Origin: Streptomyces sp. NBC_00286 | Lineage (GTDB): Bacteria > Actinomycetota > Actinomycetes > Streptomycetales > Streptomycetaceae | Reading direction: 5' to 3' | Assembly: GCF_036173125.1 (NCBI RefSeq) | Contig: NZ_CP108054.1 | Coordinates: forward strand, 4,960,001-5,024,000 | DNA: 64,000 nucleotides | Part shown: one piece after another, positions 1 through 8,229 of the stretch | How positions within the stretch are numbered: the stretch's first letter is position 1 | Layout of the letters: each line of letters begins with the position of its first letter | Position numbers and translations under genes: made by a program | The notes under the pieces: generated by a model | Databases searched by the model: none | Seen by the model: the letters and a program-made list of their open reading frames with translations, nothing else | Told to the model about the DNA's origin: nothing

Positions 1-237
1 CTCACCAACATCGCCAAACACAGCCACGCCCAGCACGCCACCGTCACCGTCCACAGCCACGACGGCCGACTGAACCTGCGCATCAGGGACGACGGCCGGG
101 GCGGCGCGGACGAAACCGGCGGCTCCGGCCTGACCGGCATGCGCCGCCGCATCGCCGCCCACGACGGCACCCTCACCCTCACCAGCCCGCCCGGCGGGCC
201 CACAACCCTCGAGGTGGACCTCCCATGCGGATCGTGA
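1..237 (+). CDS. Sensor histidine kinase, C-terminal end (partial)
   Basis: The reading frame is open from the first base and ends at TGA 235-237, giving the last 78 residues. It holds the end of a HATPase_c domain of the NarL/DesK kinase class: an N-box-like start (LTNIAKHSHA), a G1 motif (DDGRGG) and a G2 motif (GSGLTGMRRRI). The kinase would autophosphorylate at the membrane and pass phosphate to the regulator encoded next. The two genes overlap by 13 bases, so they are translationally coupled. The sensor part lies outside the window. Confidence 0.9.
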   Translation, partial: LTNIAKHSHAQHATVTVHSHDGRLNLRIRDDGRGGADETGGSGLTGMRRRIAAHDGTLTLTSPPGGPTTLEVDLPCGS

Positions 238-884
238 TCGCCGAGGACGACCCCCTGCTGCGCGAAGGACTCGCCCTGCTGCTGCGGGCGGAGTCGCTGG
301 ACGTGGTGGCCACCGCCGGCACGGCCGACGGGATCCTCGACGCCATCGACGAACACAAGCCCGACGTCGCCATCCTCGACGTACGGATGCCCCCGACCCA
401 CACGGACGAGGGCATCGTCGCGGCCGTCGAGGCCAGATGCCGCCGCCCGGACCTGGCCGTGCTCGTCCTGTCCGCATACGTCGAGCAGAGCTTCGCCCAC
501 GAACTGCTCACCGGCGGCGTAACCGGCCTTGGTTATCTCCTCAAAGAGCGAGTCGGGCGGGTCGAGGAATTCCTGGACGCCCTGCGGCGGGTGGCGGACG
601 GAGGCACCGCCATCGACCCCGAGGTCGTCGCCCAGCTCTTCACCCGCAGCCGCCACGACTCCCGCCTGGAACGCCTCAGCCCCCGCGAACGCGACGTACT
701 GGCCCTCATGGCCGAGGGCCTGGGCAACTCCGCCATTGCCGAACGCCTGGTCGTCACGGACGGCGCCGTCCACAAACACATCCGCAGCATCTTCGCCAAG
801 CTCGACCTGTCCCCCACCGACCAGGTGGACAGACGCGTCGCCGCGGTCCTCCAGTACCTGGAGGACGTACGCCACCGAGCCTGA
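225..884 (+). CDS. NarL/LuxR-family response regulator
   Basis: This is a 219-residue two-domain regulator. The receiver domain (about 1-120) has the acidic pair D8/D9, the likely phospho-acceptor D52 in ILDVRMPP, and K107 in YLLKERV. A LuxR-type HTH follows (about 150-210), beginning LSPRERDVLALMAEG and containing the recognition region VHKHIRSIFAKL. The ATG lies inside the 3' end of the kinase gene, so the two form a cognate pair. The target genes cannot be read from the sequence. Length and motifs are normal. Confidence 0.95.
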   Translation: MRIVIAEDDPLLREGLALLLRAESLDVVATAGTADGILDAIDEHKPDVAILDVRMPPTHTDEGIVAAVEARCRRPDLAVLVLSAYVEQSFAHELLTGGVTGLGYLLKERVGRVEEFLDALRRVADGGTAIDPEVVAQLFTRSRHDSRLERLSPRERDVLALMAEGLGNSAIAERLVVTDGAVHKHIRSIFAKLDLSPTDQVDRRVAAVLQYLEDVRHRA

Positions 885-928
885 GCACCCGTGTCCGGCT
901 AGGCGGCTTGCCGAAGACCGGTGCGGTA

Positions 929-1045
929 CCGCGCCCCTTCAGGGGCGCGGGGCTGTATCAATGTGCGGCTCCGCCGCGATGGGGGTCCCCCCGCTCGAGC
1001 GGAGCCGAGAGTGGGGGAGCGACCAGCCACGACGGACCCGCAGCT
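929..1045 (+). repeat. Intergenic hairpin repeat, copy A (single-arm insert form)
   Basis: This is a member of the intergenic repeat family that recurs across the window. It starts with a GC hairpin (GCGCCCC TTCA GGGGCGC). Next come a GGGGCTGTATCAATGTG block, a GGCTCCGCCGCG palindromic block and an arm insert (TCCCCC ... CCGCTCGAGCGG ... GGGGGA). It ends in GACCAGCCACGACG and a CCCGCAGC tail. It lies directly after the response regulator and can act as a terminator for it. Confidence 0.85.
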
Positions 1046-1070
1046 TCTCACCGCATCTCCAGCGGAGCGC

Positions 1071-2021
1071 CTAGGCAGGCACAGCAACGCCGTTGAACGT
1101 CGTCTCCGGCGTCTGAGGGCTGGTGAACCGCGCGTTGACGAGATACAGCCGGTCGCCCCAACGAGCGGCCGTGGCCGGCACGTCGAACCGGGGATCGGTG
1201 ATCGTCCGCTTCAACGTGGCCGTGGTGACCTTCGCGTCGAGGTCCCAGACACTGATCAGGTTCTGCCGGTTCTGCACGACGTACAAGGTGCGGCCTATAC
1301 GAACCAGCCCGTCGCCGTTGGCGACGTCGGCCTGCCCCTTCAGCGCGATCTTCTTCGCCTCGCCGGTCTTGATGTGGACGTGGTAGAGCTCTCCCGGCGT
1401 GCTCTTGACGACGATCAGCCCCCGGCCGTCAGGGGTGTCGACGATGCCGTTGGCGTTGTTCACGTCGGGCAACTGCACCCAGTCCCCGCCGAGCGGCAGA
1501 CTGCGCACCTCGCCACCCCGGCCACGGGGTACGCCGTACAGCACGGCCTGACGCGAGTCGGTGAACCAGGCGCGATCGCCGAGCAGAATGACGTCGTTGA
1601 CGAACGGCGCGGCGCTGTCGGTCAGTTGATACGTGGCCTTGAGCTTGCCGCTGCGCGAGTCGACGATGCGCGCGGTGCCCCCGGCGCCTCCGGCGAGATA
1701 GAGCAGCCCGTCATGGTCCAGCTTCAGCCCGATGGACGCCGTACCGGCAGCCCCCTCGAACAGAACACCACCCTTGCCGGTCCGCAGATCGGTGCGATAG
1801 ACGGCACCGTTCGCACGGGACCCCATATAGGCGTACGGCTTTCTCCCGATGGTGATGCCCTCGGGCAACCACCCGTCCGGCAACGGAAACTCGTCCGGCC
1901 ACGCACTCTTGACGACCCCGGCAGCGGCACTGGCCGTACCGGCACCAGCAGCCAGCGTGAGAGCGGCGGCAGCCCCGCCGAGAACGGCACGCCGGGACAC
2001 CCGGCCTTGGTTCGGGGACAT
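1071..2021 (-). CDS. Tat-exported SMP-30/gluconolactonase-like beta-propeller protein
   Basis: This 316-residue protein starts with a twin-arginine signal (SRRAVLGG, then an Ala-rich hydrophobic stretch ending near TASAAA), so it should be exported folded through Tat. The rest is a series of short beta-repeats with patterns such as GLLYLAGG and DVNNANGIVDTPDGRGL. These are typical of six-bladed SMP-30/gluconolactonase/NHL-like propellers. The substrate is unknown, and I saw no safe assignment of the metal ligands. Some annotation pipelines call relatives of this protein superoxide dismutase, and nothing here supports that. Confidence 0.75.
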   Translation of the reverse strand: MSPNQGRVSRRAVLGGAAAALTLAAGAGTASAAAGVVKSAWPDEFPLPDGWLPEGITIGRKPYAYMGSRANGAVYRTDLRTGKGGVLFEGAAGTASIGLKLDHDGLLYLAGGAGGTARIVDSRSGKLKATYQLTDSAAPFVNDVILLGDRAWFTDSRQAVLYGVPRGRGGEVRSLPLGGDWVQLPDVNNANGIVDTPDGRGLIVVKSTPGELYHVHIKTGEAKKIALKGQADVANGDGLVRIGRTLYVVQNRQNLISVWDLDAKVTTATLKRTITDPRFDVPATAARWGDRLYLVNARFTSPQTPETTFNGVAVPA

Positions 2022-2238
2022 GGTTCCGTACCTCCATAAAAGCGGCGGTGAAACGCTAAGACCTCAGCAACTCATCAAACTGACACAGCACTTGAGAACG
2101 CTCTGCCCGCTCGAACGCCCCACCCTCGACCAGAGTTCCCCTGTGATTTCCCTGTGTACCGCCTGTGGCCCACAGCATGACCAGACCCCGGCCCTCAGCC
2201 CCCTGCGTGCAGCGATACGGCTCTGACCGCTGTTACGG

Positions 2239-2646
2239 CTATTCGATGACCGCGGTGGCTTCGACCTCGACCAGCAGGTCCGGCTCGCCCAGTGCCGCAA
2301 CGCCCAGCAGAGTGATCGGCTTGACGGGATCGATGCCGAGCTTCGCCGAGGCCCGGCCCACGCCCTCACCAAGCAGCGGCATCTTCTCGGGACTCCAGTC
2401 GACGACGTAGATGGTCAACTTCGCCACGTCGTCGAAGGAGCCGCCGACCCCGGCCAGAGCGGTGGCGACATTGAGATAGCACTGCTCGACCTGAGCAGCG
2501 AAGTCTCCGTCACCGACGGGCCGCCCGTCGGCGTCGCGGGCAACCTGCCCCGCCAGAAACACCAGCTTCGATCCGGTGGCAACCGACAACTGCCGGTAGA
2601 CCTCGGGCTTCGGCAACCCCTCGGGATTCACCAGCGTCACGGACAT
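2239..2646 (-). CDS. RidA/YjgF/UK114-family protein
   Basis: At 135 residues this has the normal size for the Rid family. It shows the family pattern: FLAGQVARDADG near residue 30, LAGVGGSFDDVAKLTIYVVD near 65-85, and the closing VEVEATAVIE. RidA enzymes hydrolyse reactive enamine/imine intermediates and form trimers. In archetypal RidA a conserved Arg lies in a P-x-R-S motif before the last strand. Here that place reads PVKP, so the Arg appears to be Lys, and the protein may belong to a non-deaminase Rid subfamily. It is divergent from the TetR gene at 2727, which may control it. Confidence 0.85.
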   Translation of the reverse strand: MSVTLVNPEGLPKPEVYRQLSVATGSKLVFLAGQVARDADGRPVGDGDFAAQVEQCYLNVATALAGVGGSFDDVAKLTIYVVDWSPEKMPLLGEGVGRASAKLGIDPVKPITLLGVAALGEPDLLVEVEATAVIE

Positions 2647-2698
2647 GATCGGCCTCTTCCTCTTGGCATCAGGGGCGCAGGATCAGCAACCCCTGAAA

Positions 2699-2715
2699 AC
2701 ATAGCAGCGTTATGT
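2699..2715. promoter_or_regulatory. Candidate TetR operator between ridA-like and tetR genes
   Basis: An inverted repeat ACATA-N7-TATGT lies just upstream of the TetR start and in the shared divergent promoter region. The AT-rich stretch stands out in a GC-rich background. Assignment to this TetR is inferred from position only. Confidence 0.4.
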
Positions 2716-2726
2716 AATATGGAGCC

Positions 2727-3380
2727 ATGGCGAGGACGAAAGACCCAGCGGTCCGCTCCCTGCTGCTCGACCGGGCCGCACACATGCTGCGTACGAGGCA
2801 ACCGGTCACCCTCCGCACCCTGGTCGCCGGAACCGGCGTGTCAACGATGGCCGTCTACACCTACTTCGGCGGCATGGACGGTCTGTGGAAGGCACTGCGG
2901 CAAGAAGGCTTTACACGCCTGGCCGCCCAACTCGCAGCCGTCAAAATGACTCCGGACCCGGTACGAGACCTCGCCGCCCTGGGCGCCGCCTACCTGACCA
3001 ACGCCCTGGAGAACCCCGACCTCTACCGCGTCATGTTCGACGCGAGCTTCGACCTCGAAGACACCGGCGCCGCGGACGAAACCCTCGACGGCCTCGTCCG
3101 CGCCGTCAACCGCGCCAAGACGAACAGCCGCTTCCGCGACGAGATCGACCCCCTGGAACTGGCAACACAAAGCTGGACCATCGGCCACGGACTAGCCTCC
3201 CTCATCGCCACAGGCCCCCTGCCACCCCAGGCACTCACGCACGGCGCACCCATGCTGACCGCGCTGTTCACGAGCGCAGGAGACGAACCTGACCGATGCC
3301 GCCAGTCGGTCGAGCGCGGCTGGGGACGGATCCACCGAGCCACGCCCGGTTCTCGCGATCGGAGCGACGGGCCTTCGTAG
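2727..3380 (+). CDS. TetR/AcrR-family transcriptional regulator
   Basis: This is a 217-residue regulator. Residues about 10-55 form a TetR HTH: VTLRTLVAGTGVSTMAVYTYFGGMDGLWKAL, given here from position 27 to 57. The C-terminal half resembles the WHG-type ligand domain (NALENPDLYRVMFDASF, then a helical segment around QSWTIGHGLASL). The last roughly 25 residues are Arg-rich and look like read-through beyond the natural domain end. The gene is divergent from the RidA-like gene, with an AT-rich inverted repeat between them. The effector is unknown. Confidence 0.9.
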   Translation: MARTKDPAVRSLLLDRAAHMLRTRQPVTLRTLVAGTGVSTMAVYTYFGGMDGLWKALRQEGFTRLAAQLAAVKMTPDPVRDLAALGAAYLTNALENPDLYRVMFDASFDLEDTGAADETLDGLVRAVNRAKTNSRFRDEIDPLELATQSWTIGHGLASLIATGPLPPQALTHGAPMLTALFTSAGDEPDRCRQSVERGWGRIHRATPGSRDRSDGPS

Positions 3381-3466
3381 ATCGTGATCTCGCTGGTGGC
3401 GCCTGTGGTCATGGGCCGGTCGATATCGGATCGCGTGAGACAGGTGCACGCTGGCACGCTGCCTGC

Positions 3467-4021
3467 ATGGATCACGCGGAAGTACTGCTCATCGGAGGGC
3501 GGGCCGGAGTCGGCAAGACGACGGTGGGGTGGGAGGTTTCTGCGTTGCTGCGGGCTGCGGTGGTCCCACATGCGGTCATCGACGGTGACTTCATGGGGCA
3601 GGTACATCCGGCCCCGGAGGGGGACCCTCACCGCTCGGAGATCACGGAGAGCAATCTGACTGCGGTGTGGGCGAACTACGCCCAGCGCGGCTACCGCCGA
3701 CTGATCTATACGAACACTCTGAGCGTGCTGCCCGAGTCGACGGGGATGTTCGAGCGCGCCTTGGGCCCGGGGGTGCGGATCGTACGGGTCCTCCTCACCG
3801 CCTCCGACGCCACCACCCGCGAGCGCCTGGTACGCCGGGAACTGGGCTCGGAACTGGAACACGAGCTGGCGGGCAGTGCCCGCAAGGCGCGACGGCTGGA
3901 CCAGCGGGCCCCCGCGGACACCGTGCGGTTGGTGACGGACGGGCGGTCTGTCGTGGACATCGCCCGCGAAGTGGTGGCCGCCACCGACTGGACCGGGCGG
4001 CACTCCGCGAGTAATCCGTGA
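3467..4021 (+). CDS. P-loop NTP-binding kinase-like protein (AAA_33 type)
   Basis: From the ATG at 3467 the product is 184 residues. A Walker A motif GGRAGVGKTT sits at residues 10-19. An acidic VIDGDFMGQ follows near residue 38, as in small-molecule kinases of the shikimate/adenylylsulfate kinase-like and AAA_33 groups. A basic lid-like segment (TTRERLVRRELGSELEHEL) fits phosphoryl transfer. The substrate is unknown. The open frame continues upstream to 3296, but that part overlaps the tetR gene and has no family similarity, so I chose the internal ATG. Confidence 0.8.
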   Translation: MDHAEVLLIGGRAGVGKTTVGWEVSALLRAAVVPHAVIDGDFMGQVHPAPEGDPHRSEITESNLTAVWANYAQRGYRRLIYTNTLSVLPESTGMFERALGPGVRIVRVLLTASDATTRERLVRRELGSELEHELAGSARKARRLDQRAPADTVRLVTDGRSVVDIAREVVAATDWTGRHSASNP

Positions 4022-4041
4022 TCGTGCCGACGGGCCCACCG

Positions 4042-4941
4042 TCAGGCGAAACTCAGCGCAAGCGGCGTTCCGCGATCAATACGCCCATTTCTCTGCAGCA
4101 GGATGAGGTCACCCACGGTTGCGCTTTTACCGAGCCCGAGTTCTTGAATCGGAACAGTCCCAGGCAGCCGCGTGGCGGCGATCGGCGTCAGGTGAAGCTC
4201 ACCCTCTGGCGAAATTGCAGCCAGAGCCCCGGACAGCTCCTCAGGGCCAAGCTGCTCGACCACCTTACTCAATGGATCAAGCAAAACCGAGCAGACCACC
4301 TTGAGGCGGTGACTGTCCTTTCGCGGCAAAGCCTGCAACCGATCAAGGAAATCACGGTCCTGAACCGCCTCACCGAGGAGATGCATCACGGCCATCCGGT
4401 CATTGACGCGTTCGTCCTGCTCAGCCACAACCTCGAGCGCAGGCCGACCCTGCTGCATGGCCTGCAACGACTGAGAAACAAGGAGGTCGATCATCAGAGC
4501 TTCATCACGTTTTGGACGGTTAACCCCGTCACCGAGCCCTTGAGTTTCCAACCACTCATTCACTTCCGCCCAGCGCCAAACAAGGGACCGCCCAACAACC
4601 CCTTCGCTTGCGGGAAAACTCGACCCATCGCCTTTATGCCGCACACCCCTGACCCATTGATCAACATTCTGACGCGTCCTCTCAACCCGAGCCGCAATGT
4701 CAGACACACCAACCAAATCGCCGTCAATCCGCAACACGGAGATTTGCGGGAAGTCATTCTTGAGTGAATTGATCAGACCGTGGGCGGCAATGACACTATT
4801 AGGCCCTTCCCCGGTAACCACAAGGACCACTCTCCCCGACTGCGCCAGAAGAAGAGCGTCATAATTCTCATATAGCGCACTCACCGCGCTTTCATCATCG
4901 ACCGAGATGCCGTCGACGATAAAGCTGAATTCGAATTCCAT
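4042..4941 (-). CDS. HTH protein with excisionase/MerR-like domain, unknown function (lower GC)
   Basis: This codes for about 299 residues from the ATG at 4941; an upstream in-frame start at 4959 is possible. Residues about 1-75 form an alpha/beta segment (FIVDGISVDDE ... VVLVVTGEG). A likely winged HTH follows, as in small excisionase/AlpA-like binders: LVGVSDIAARVERTRQNVDQ, then a basic linker and SLVWRWAEVNEWLETQ. The C-terminal 150 residues are not recognised. The DNA is clearly less GC-rich than its neighbours, and codon use differs, which suggests recent transfer. A perfect 22-bp palindrome lies about 57 bases upstream and may be its operator. Its role is unknown. Confidence 0.7.
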   Translation of the reverse strand: MEFEFSFIVDGISVDDESAVSALYENYDALLLAQSGRVVLVVTGEGPNSVIAAHGLINSLKNDFPQISVLRIDGDLVGVSDIAARVERTRQNVDQWVRGVRHKGDGSSFPASEGVVGRSLVWRWAEVNEWLETQGLGDGVNRPKRDEALMIDLLVSQSLQAMQQGRPALEVVAEQDERVNDRMAVMHLLGEAVQDRDFLDRLQALPRKDSHRLKVVCSVLLDPLSKVVEQLGPEELSGALAAISPEGELHLTPIAATRLPGTVPIQELGLGKSATVGDLILLQRNGRIDRGTPLALSFA

Positions 4942-5363
4942 CGCCGTCGCTCCCACCACACTCGGCGCCCCAGAGTGCCAGTCTTGGGCAGCGAGCTCCT
5001 GTTGTCAATTGACAACAGGCCTCACGGTCCGGCGTGGATCACCGTCCGGGAGGGGGCAGCGACTGGCCGCCTGGGCGATACGTCGGGCCGCGTTGCCGGG
5101 GTTCTTGGGGGTGCCGGGCAACTCAACCTGCCCAAAAGCTGTCGGCTACGGCAGAACAAGTCGCCTGCGCCAGAAGCTAGTTGTTGCGAGAGACCGAAGG
5201 CGGTCGTGGTGCCATATCGGCGCACCTATGCGCCCGCCCTGCAAGGCACGTCAACTCAGGATGGGTGACGCAGGTCACAACCGCCCGTGTCATACGGAAA
5301 GTCCTCCCCCGTCGTGTCCCCTGCGCAAGGCACACCCGGTCAACGACCAACGGGGAGAAGCAC
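4942..5363. other. Intergenic region between divergent genes
   Basis: This stretch of about 420 bases has no convincing gene. It holds the 22-bp palindrome (4998-5019), the promoter region of the HTH gene, and the leader of the secreted-protein gene at 5364, whose Shine-Dalgarno sequence is GGGGAGAAG. No tRNA or riboswitch pattern was seen. Confidence 0.6.
4998..5019. promoter_or_regulatory. Perfect 22-bp palindrome, candidate operator
   Basis: Each half-site is CCTGTTGTCAA, with no central gap, so the core reads TTGTCAATTGACAA. It lies upstream of the lower-GC HTH gene. Palindromes of this form are typical of dimeric repressors, including GntR-type ones. That the HTH protein itself binds here is inferred from position. 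Confidence 0.6.
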
Positions 5364-5750
5364 ATGAAGGTACGTACCGCACTTGCCGGCGCGGCAGCCG
5401 GCGCTGCGCTCCTGGCCGGTTCCGTCGCCGCGGCAGGGCCCGCCGCCGCGGCCGACACGGGCGCCCAGGCCACCTTCACCGTCTGGGCCACGGACGTGAA
5501 CGTCCGTGACAACCCGAACGACGTCGCCACCTGCGACAACAACCCGTCGACCGCCAACTGCCCGCGTGTCGTCGGGAAGTTGCAGCCGAACCAGCCGTTC
5601 GAGGCGGTCTGCCAGAACCAGGGGCAGGTCGTGGGCGGCAACGAGTGGTGGGTGCTCGTCGAGCGCGGCGACATGCTCGGCTGGATGGCGAGCTACTACG
5701 TCGATCACCCGGACAACAAGCTGCCGAACGTTCCGGAATGCGGGATGTAA
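5364..5750 (+). CDS. Small secreted SH3-like protein
   Basis: The ATG at 5364, preceded by GGGGAGAAG, gives 128 residues. A classical Sec signal peptide covers about 1-30 (MKVRTALAGAAAG ... GPAAAA). The mature part (TFTVWATDVNVRDNPNDVA ... NEWWVLVERGDMLGWMASYY) matches bacterial SH3-like domains, which often bind cell-wall material. Four Cys residues in the mature part could form two disulfides. The next gene encodes a relative, so the two probably arose by duplication. The binding target is unknown. Confidence 0.8.
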   Translation: MKVRTALAGAAAGAALLAGSVAAAGPAAAADTGAQATFTVWATDVNVRDNPNDVATCDNNPSTANCPRVVGKLQPNQPFEAVCQNQGQVVGGNEWWVLVERGDMLGWMASYYVDHPDNKLPNVPECGM

Positions 5751-5789
5751 GCGAAGAGCGAAGCAAGAACGAAGCAAGAACGAAGGGGG

Positions 5790-6248
5790 ATGAGCACCCT
5801 GAAGACACGCACTGCACGCACTGCACGCACTGCACGCACTGCACGCACTGCACGCACTGCACGCACTGCACGCACCAAGGGAACCCTCGGCCGCAAGGCC
5901 GCCGTCACGGCGGGGATCGCCGCCGCGGGGGCGCTGACCCTGACCGGCCCGCAGGCCATCGCCGCGGACACCCGGCCGGCGTCCGCCGAGGCCAAGGAGG
6001 TCTACGTCTGGGCGACGAACGTCCGCCTGCACGTGGAGCCCTACGTCAACTCGCCCTCGCCGGCGAAGGTGTCCCAAGAGACGCTGGTCGGCTTCTGCCA
6101 GAAGCAGGGCGACACGGTCACCGAACCGGGCCAGGGGACCAGCAGTTGGTGGACGCTCGTCGAGAAGCCGGGCGGCAGCGACAGCCTGTTCATCAGCAAC
6201 GTCTACCTGGTGGGCGGCGAAAAGAGCGAGGGCATCCCCGACTGCTGA
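5790..6248 (+). CDS. Secreted SH3-like paralogue with TAR-repeat N-terminus
   Basis: This 152-residue product is a paralogue of the upstream gene (EVYVWATNVRLHVEPYVNSP ... SSWWTLVEK). The oddity is the N-terminus. Between MSTLKTR and the signal-peptide core (about 34-60) lie seven copies of Thr-Ala-Arg encoded by a 9-bp tandem repeat. They extend the positively charged n-region by 21 residues. Repeat units are whole codons, so slippage would change length without breaking the frame. The mature domain keeps two Cys (GFCQK and the terminal PDC). Starts further in, such as at an internal GTG, cannot be excluded. Confidence 0.75.
   Translation: MSTLKTRTARTARTARTARTARTARTARTKGTLGRKAAVTAGIAAAGALTLTGPQAIAADTRPASAEAKEVYVWATNVRLHVEPYVNSPSPAKVSQETLVGFCQKQGDTVTEPGQGTSSWWTLVEKPGGSDSLFISNVYLVGGEKSEGIPDC
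5811..5873 (+). repeat. 9-bp tandem repeat, seven perfect copies, inside a gene
   Basis: The unit ACTGCACGC repeats seven times without mismatch and encodes Thr-Ala-Arg each time. It sits in the n-region of a secreted protein. Confidence 0.95.
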
Positions 6249-6303
6249 CCGCCTGACAGGCACGCATAGACGAGTAGACGAGACATAGACCGAGAAGACG
6301 AGA

Positions 6304-6329
6304 AGCGGGATCCGGCTACGGGTCCCGCT
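6304..6329 (+). terminator. Hairpin terminator after secreted-protein pair
   Basis: AGCGGGATCC and GGGTCCCGCT form a 10-bp stem with one G-T pair around a six-base loop. It lies 56 bases after the stop of the second SH3-like gene. There is no strong U-tract, as is usual in this type of genome. Confidence 0.6.
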
Positions 6330-6493
6330 GCTCTCATGCGGTGCCGGGACACCGGCCCCGGCACCCGCCGCCCCAAATCTTCGCCAAGCACGCCGCCCCG
6401 AGCCCGCCTTAACTTGCTTAACTAAATCAACGTACTTACATTTTATCCAACCGCGCATACCGACCGCACCGCCGCTCACCCGGAGGCCCGACC

Positions 6494-7999
6494 ATGTCCC
6501 ACGCCCAACCCCGCACCGCCGCCCCCGGCGCGGCAGCGCCCCCGCGGCCGAACGTCGTCGTGGCGGTGCTGGCCTTCGGCGGGATCGTGGTCTCGCTGAT
6601 GCAGACCCTTGTCATTCCGATCGTTCCGGAGCTGCCCAGCCTCCTGAACGCCCCGGCGTCCGACACCGCCTGGGCCGTCACCGCCACCCTGCTCGCCGCC
6701 GCCGTCGCGACGCCGATGATGGGGCGGCTCGGCGACATGTACGGCAAGCGCCGGATGCTGCTGGTCAGCGTGGTGATGCTGGTGGCGGGGTCGGTCACGG
6801 CGGCGCTCAGCGAGTCCCTGGCCCCGATGATCGTGGGGCGCGCGTTGCAGGGTCTGTCGGCCGGTGTCATCCCGCTCGGCATCAGCATCATGCGCGACGA
6901 ACTGCCCGCCGAACGGCTCGGCTCCGCCACCGCGCTGATGAGCGCCTCCCTCGGCGTCGGCGGCGCCCTCGGCCTGCCCGCCGCCGCGCTCATCGCCGAC
7001 AACTTCGACTGGCACGTACTGTTCTGGGCCTCGGCCGGCATGGGTGTCGTCGCCCTGTTGCTCGTACTGGCCCTCGTACCGGAGTCCAAGGTGCGCACGG
7101 GAGGACGGTTCGACCTGGTCGGTGCGGTCGGGATGGCGGCGGGGCTGGTGTGCCTGCTGCTGGCGATCTCCAAGGGTGGGGACTGGGGCTGGGGCAGCGG
7201 CACCATCCTCGGCCTGTTCGGTGCGGCTGTCGTGATCCTGCTGGTGTGGGGCGTCTTCGAGCTGCGTACCAAGCAGCCGCTGGTCGATCTGCGGACCACC
7301 GCGCGTCGTCAGGTGCTGTTCACCAACCTCGCCTCGATAGCCGTCGGCTTCGCGATGTTCGCGATGTCCCTCGTCATTCCGCAGCTCCTGCAGTTGCCTG
7401 AGGCGACCGGATACGGTCTGGGTCAGTCGCTGCTCGCCGCCGGTCTGGTCATGGCACCGTCTGGCCTGGTGATGATGGCCCTGGCCCCGGTCTCCGCGGC
7501 CGTCTCCAAGGCCAAGGGCCCGAAGGTGACGCTGATGATCGGCTCCCTGATCGTGGCCGGCGGCTACGGGCTGAACATCGTGCTGATGGACGAGGTCTGG
7601 CACTTCATCCTGGTGTCCTGCGTCATCGGCGCCGGTATCGGCTTCACGTACGGTTCGATGCCCGCGCTGATCATGAGCGCCGTACCGATGTCCGAGACGG
7701 GCGCCGCGAACAGCCTCAACACCCTGATGCGGTCCATCGGTACGTCGGTCGCCAGCGCGGTCGCCGGCGTCATCCTGGCGCAGATGACCACCACCTTCGG
7801 CTCCACCGCCCTCCCCTCCGAGGACGGCTTCAAGGCGGTCCTGGCGATCGGTGTCGGCGCGGCCCTTCTCGCGTTCCTGCTCGCCTCGTTCCTTCCGCGG
7901 CGGCAGCCGGTCGCGGCCGAGACGTCCGGGACATCGGCCGGGGAGGTGGACGGGGGCACCGGCGACGCCGCCCTCGCGGCCATTCCCCGCCGACGCTGA
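6494..7999 (+). CDS. MFS drug exporter, DHA2/EmrB-QacA type
   Basis: This is a 501-residue inner-membrane protein with about 14 hydrophobic segments, the size and layout of proton-driven DHA2 exporters. Motif A appears as GRLGDMYGKRRM near residue 75. The antiporter motif C region appears as LGVGGALGLPAAALIADNFD near 155. The soluble C-terminal tail after about 470 is hydrophilic. No regulator gene is adjacent. The roughly 100 bases upstream are unusually AT-rich (6410-6450) and probably hold the promoter and operator. Substrate unknown. Confidence 0.92.
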   Translation: MSHAQPRTAAPGAAAPPRPNVVVAVLAFGGIVVSLMQTLVIPIVPELPSLLNAPASDTAWAVTATLLAAAVATPMMGRLGDMYGKRRMLLVSVVMLVAGSVTAALSESLAPMIVGRALQGLSAGVIPLGISIMRDELPAERLGSATALMSASLGVGGALGLPAAALIADNFDWHVLFWASAGMGVVALLLVLALVPESKVRTGGRFDLVGAVGMAAGLVCLLLAISKGGDWGWGSGTILGLFGAAVVILLVWGVFELRTKQPLVDLRTTARRQVLFTNLASIAVGFAMFAMSLVIPQLLQLPEATGYGLGQSLLAAGLVMAPSGLVMMALAPVSAAVSKAKGPKVTLMIGSLIVAGGYGLNIVLMDEVWHFILVSCVIGAGIGFTYGSMPALIMSAVPMSETGAANSLNTLMRSIGTSVASAVAGVILAQMTTTFGSTALPSEDGFKAVLAIGVGAALLAFLLASFLPRRQPVAAETSGTSAGEVDGGTGDAALAAIPRRR

Positions 8000-8006
8000 C
8001 GCCGAC

Positions 8007-8229
8007 TCAGGCGCGCCGGTCACCGTTCCGCGGCCCCGCCGACCTCTGGACAAGGCGACTCTGGGCGACGACGGTACGGGACTCGCCCACGACGGCGATT
8101 AGTTCGGCCGGCCGCGACGGCGAACGGACCGCCGACGCCAGGTCGAGCAGGTCCTTGATCTCGCCGGAACAACTCAGGGGAGTCGTCCAGCCACCAGAGG
8201 ACCACATGGGTGTCGAGCAGCAGTCGCAT
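8007..8229 (-). pseudogene. Broken PIN-domain toxin (VapC-like)
   Basis: The gene starts with the typical PIN N-terminus MRLLLDTHVVLWWLDDSPEL, whose D6 is the first catalytic acid. Its ATG overlaps the antitoxin stop. After about 20 residues the PIN-like text continues in another frame (EIKDLLDLASAV), and the rest (GESRTVVAQSRLV) is only a remnant. Full VapC proteins have about 125-135 residues and three more acidic active-site residues, which are missing here. A frameshift and an internal deletion have therefore inactivated the toxin. Confidence 0.8.

Noticed and set aside
437..1096. Long open frame overlapping the first response regulator
   Set aside because: It is the +2 shadow of the regulator: Pro/Arg/Gly-rich text without any family motif, extended by the intergenic repeat.
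921..2039. 372-codon plus-strand frame
   Set aside because: It is antisense to the Tat-exported beta-propeller gene and begins in an intergenic repeat. The minus strand has the signal peptide and fold.
5811..5873. CRISPR array
   Set aside because: The direct repeats are 9 bp with no spacers and lie inside a gene.
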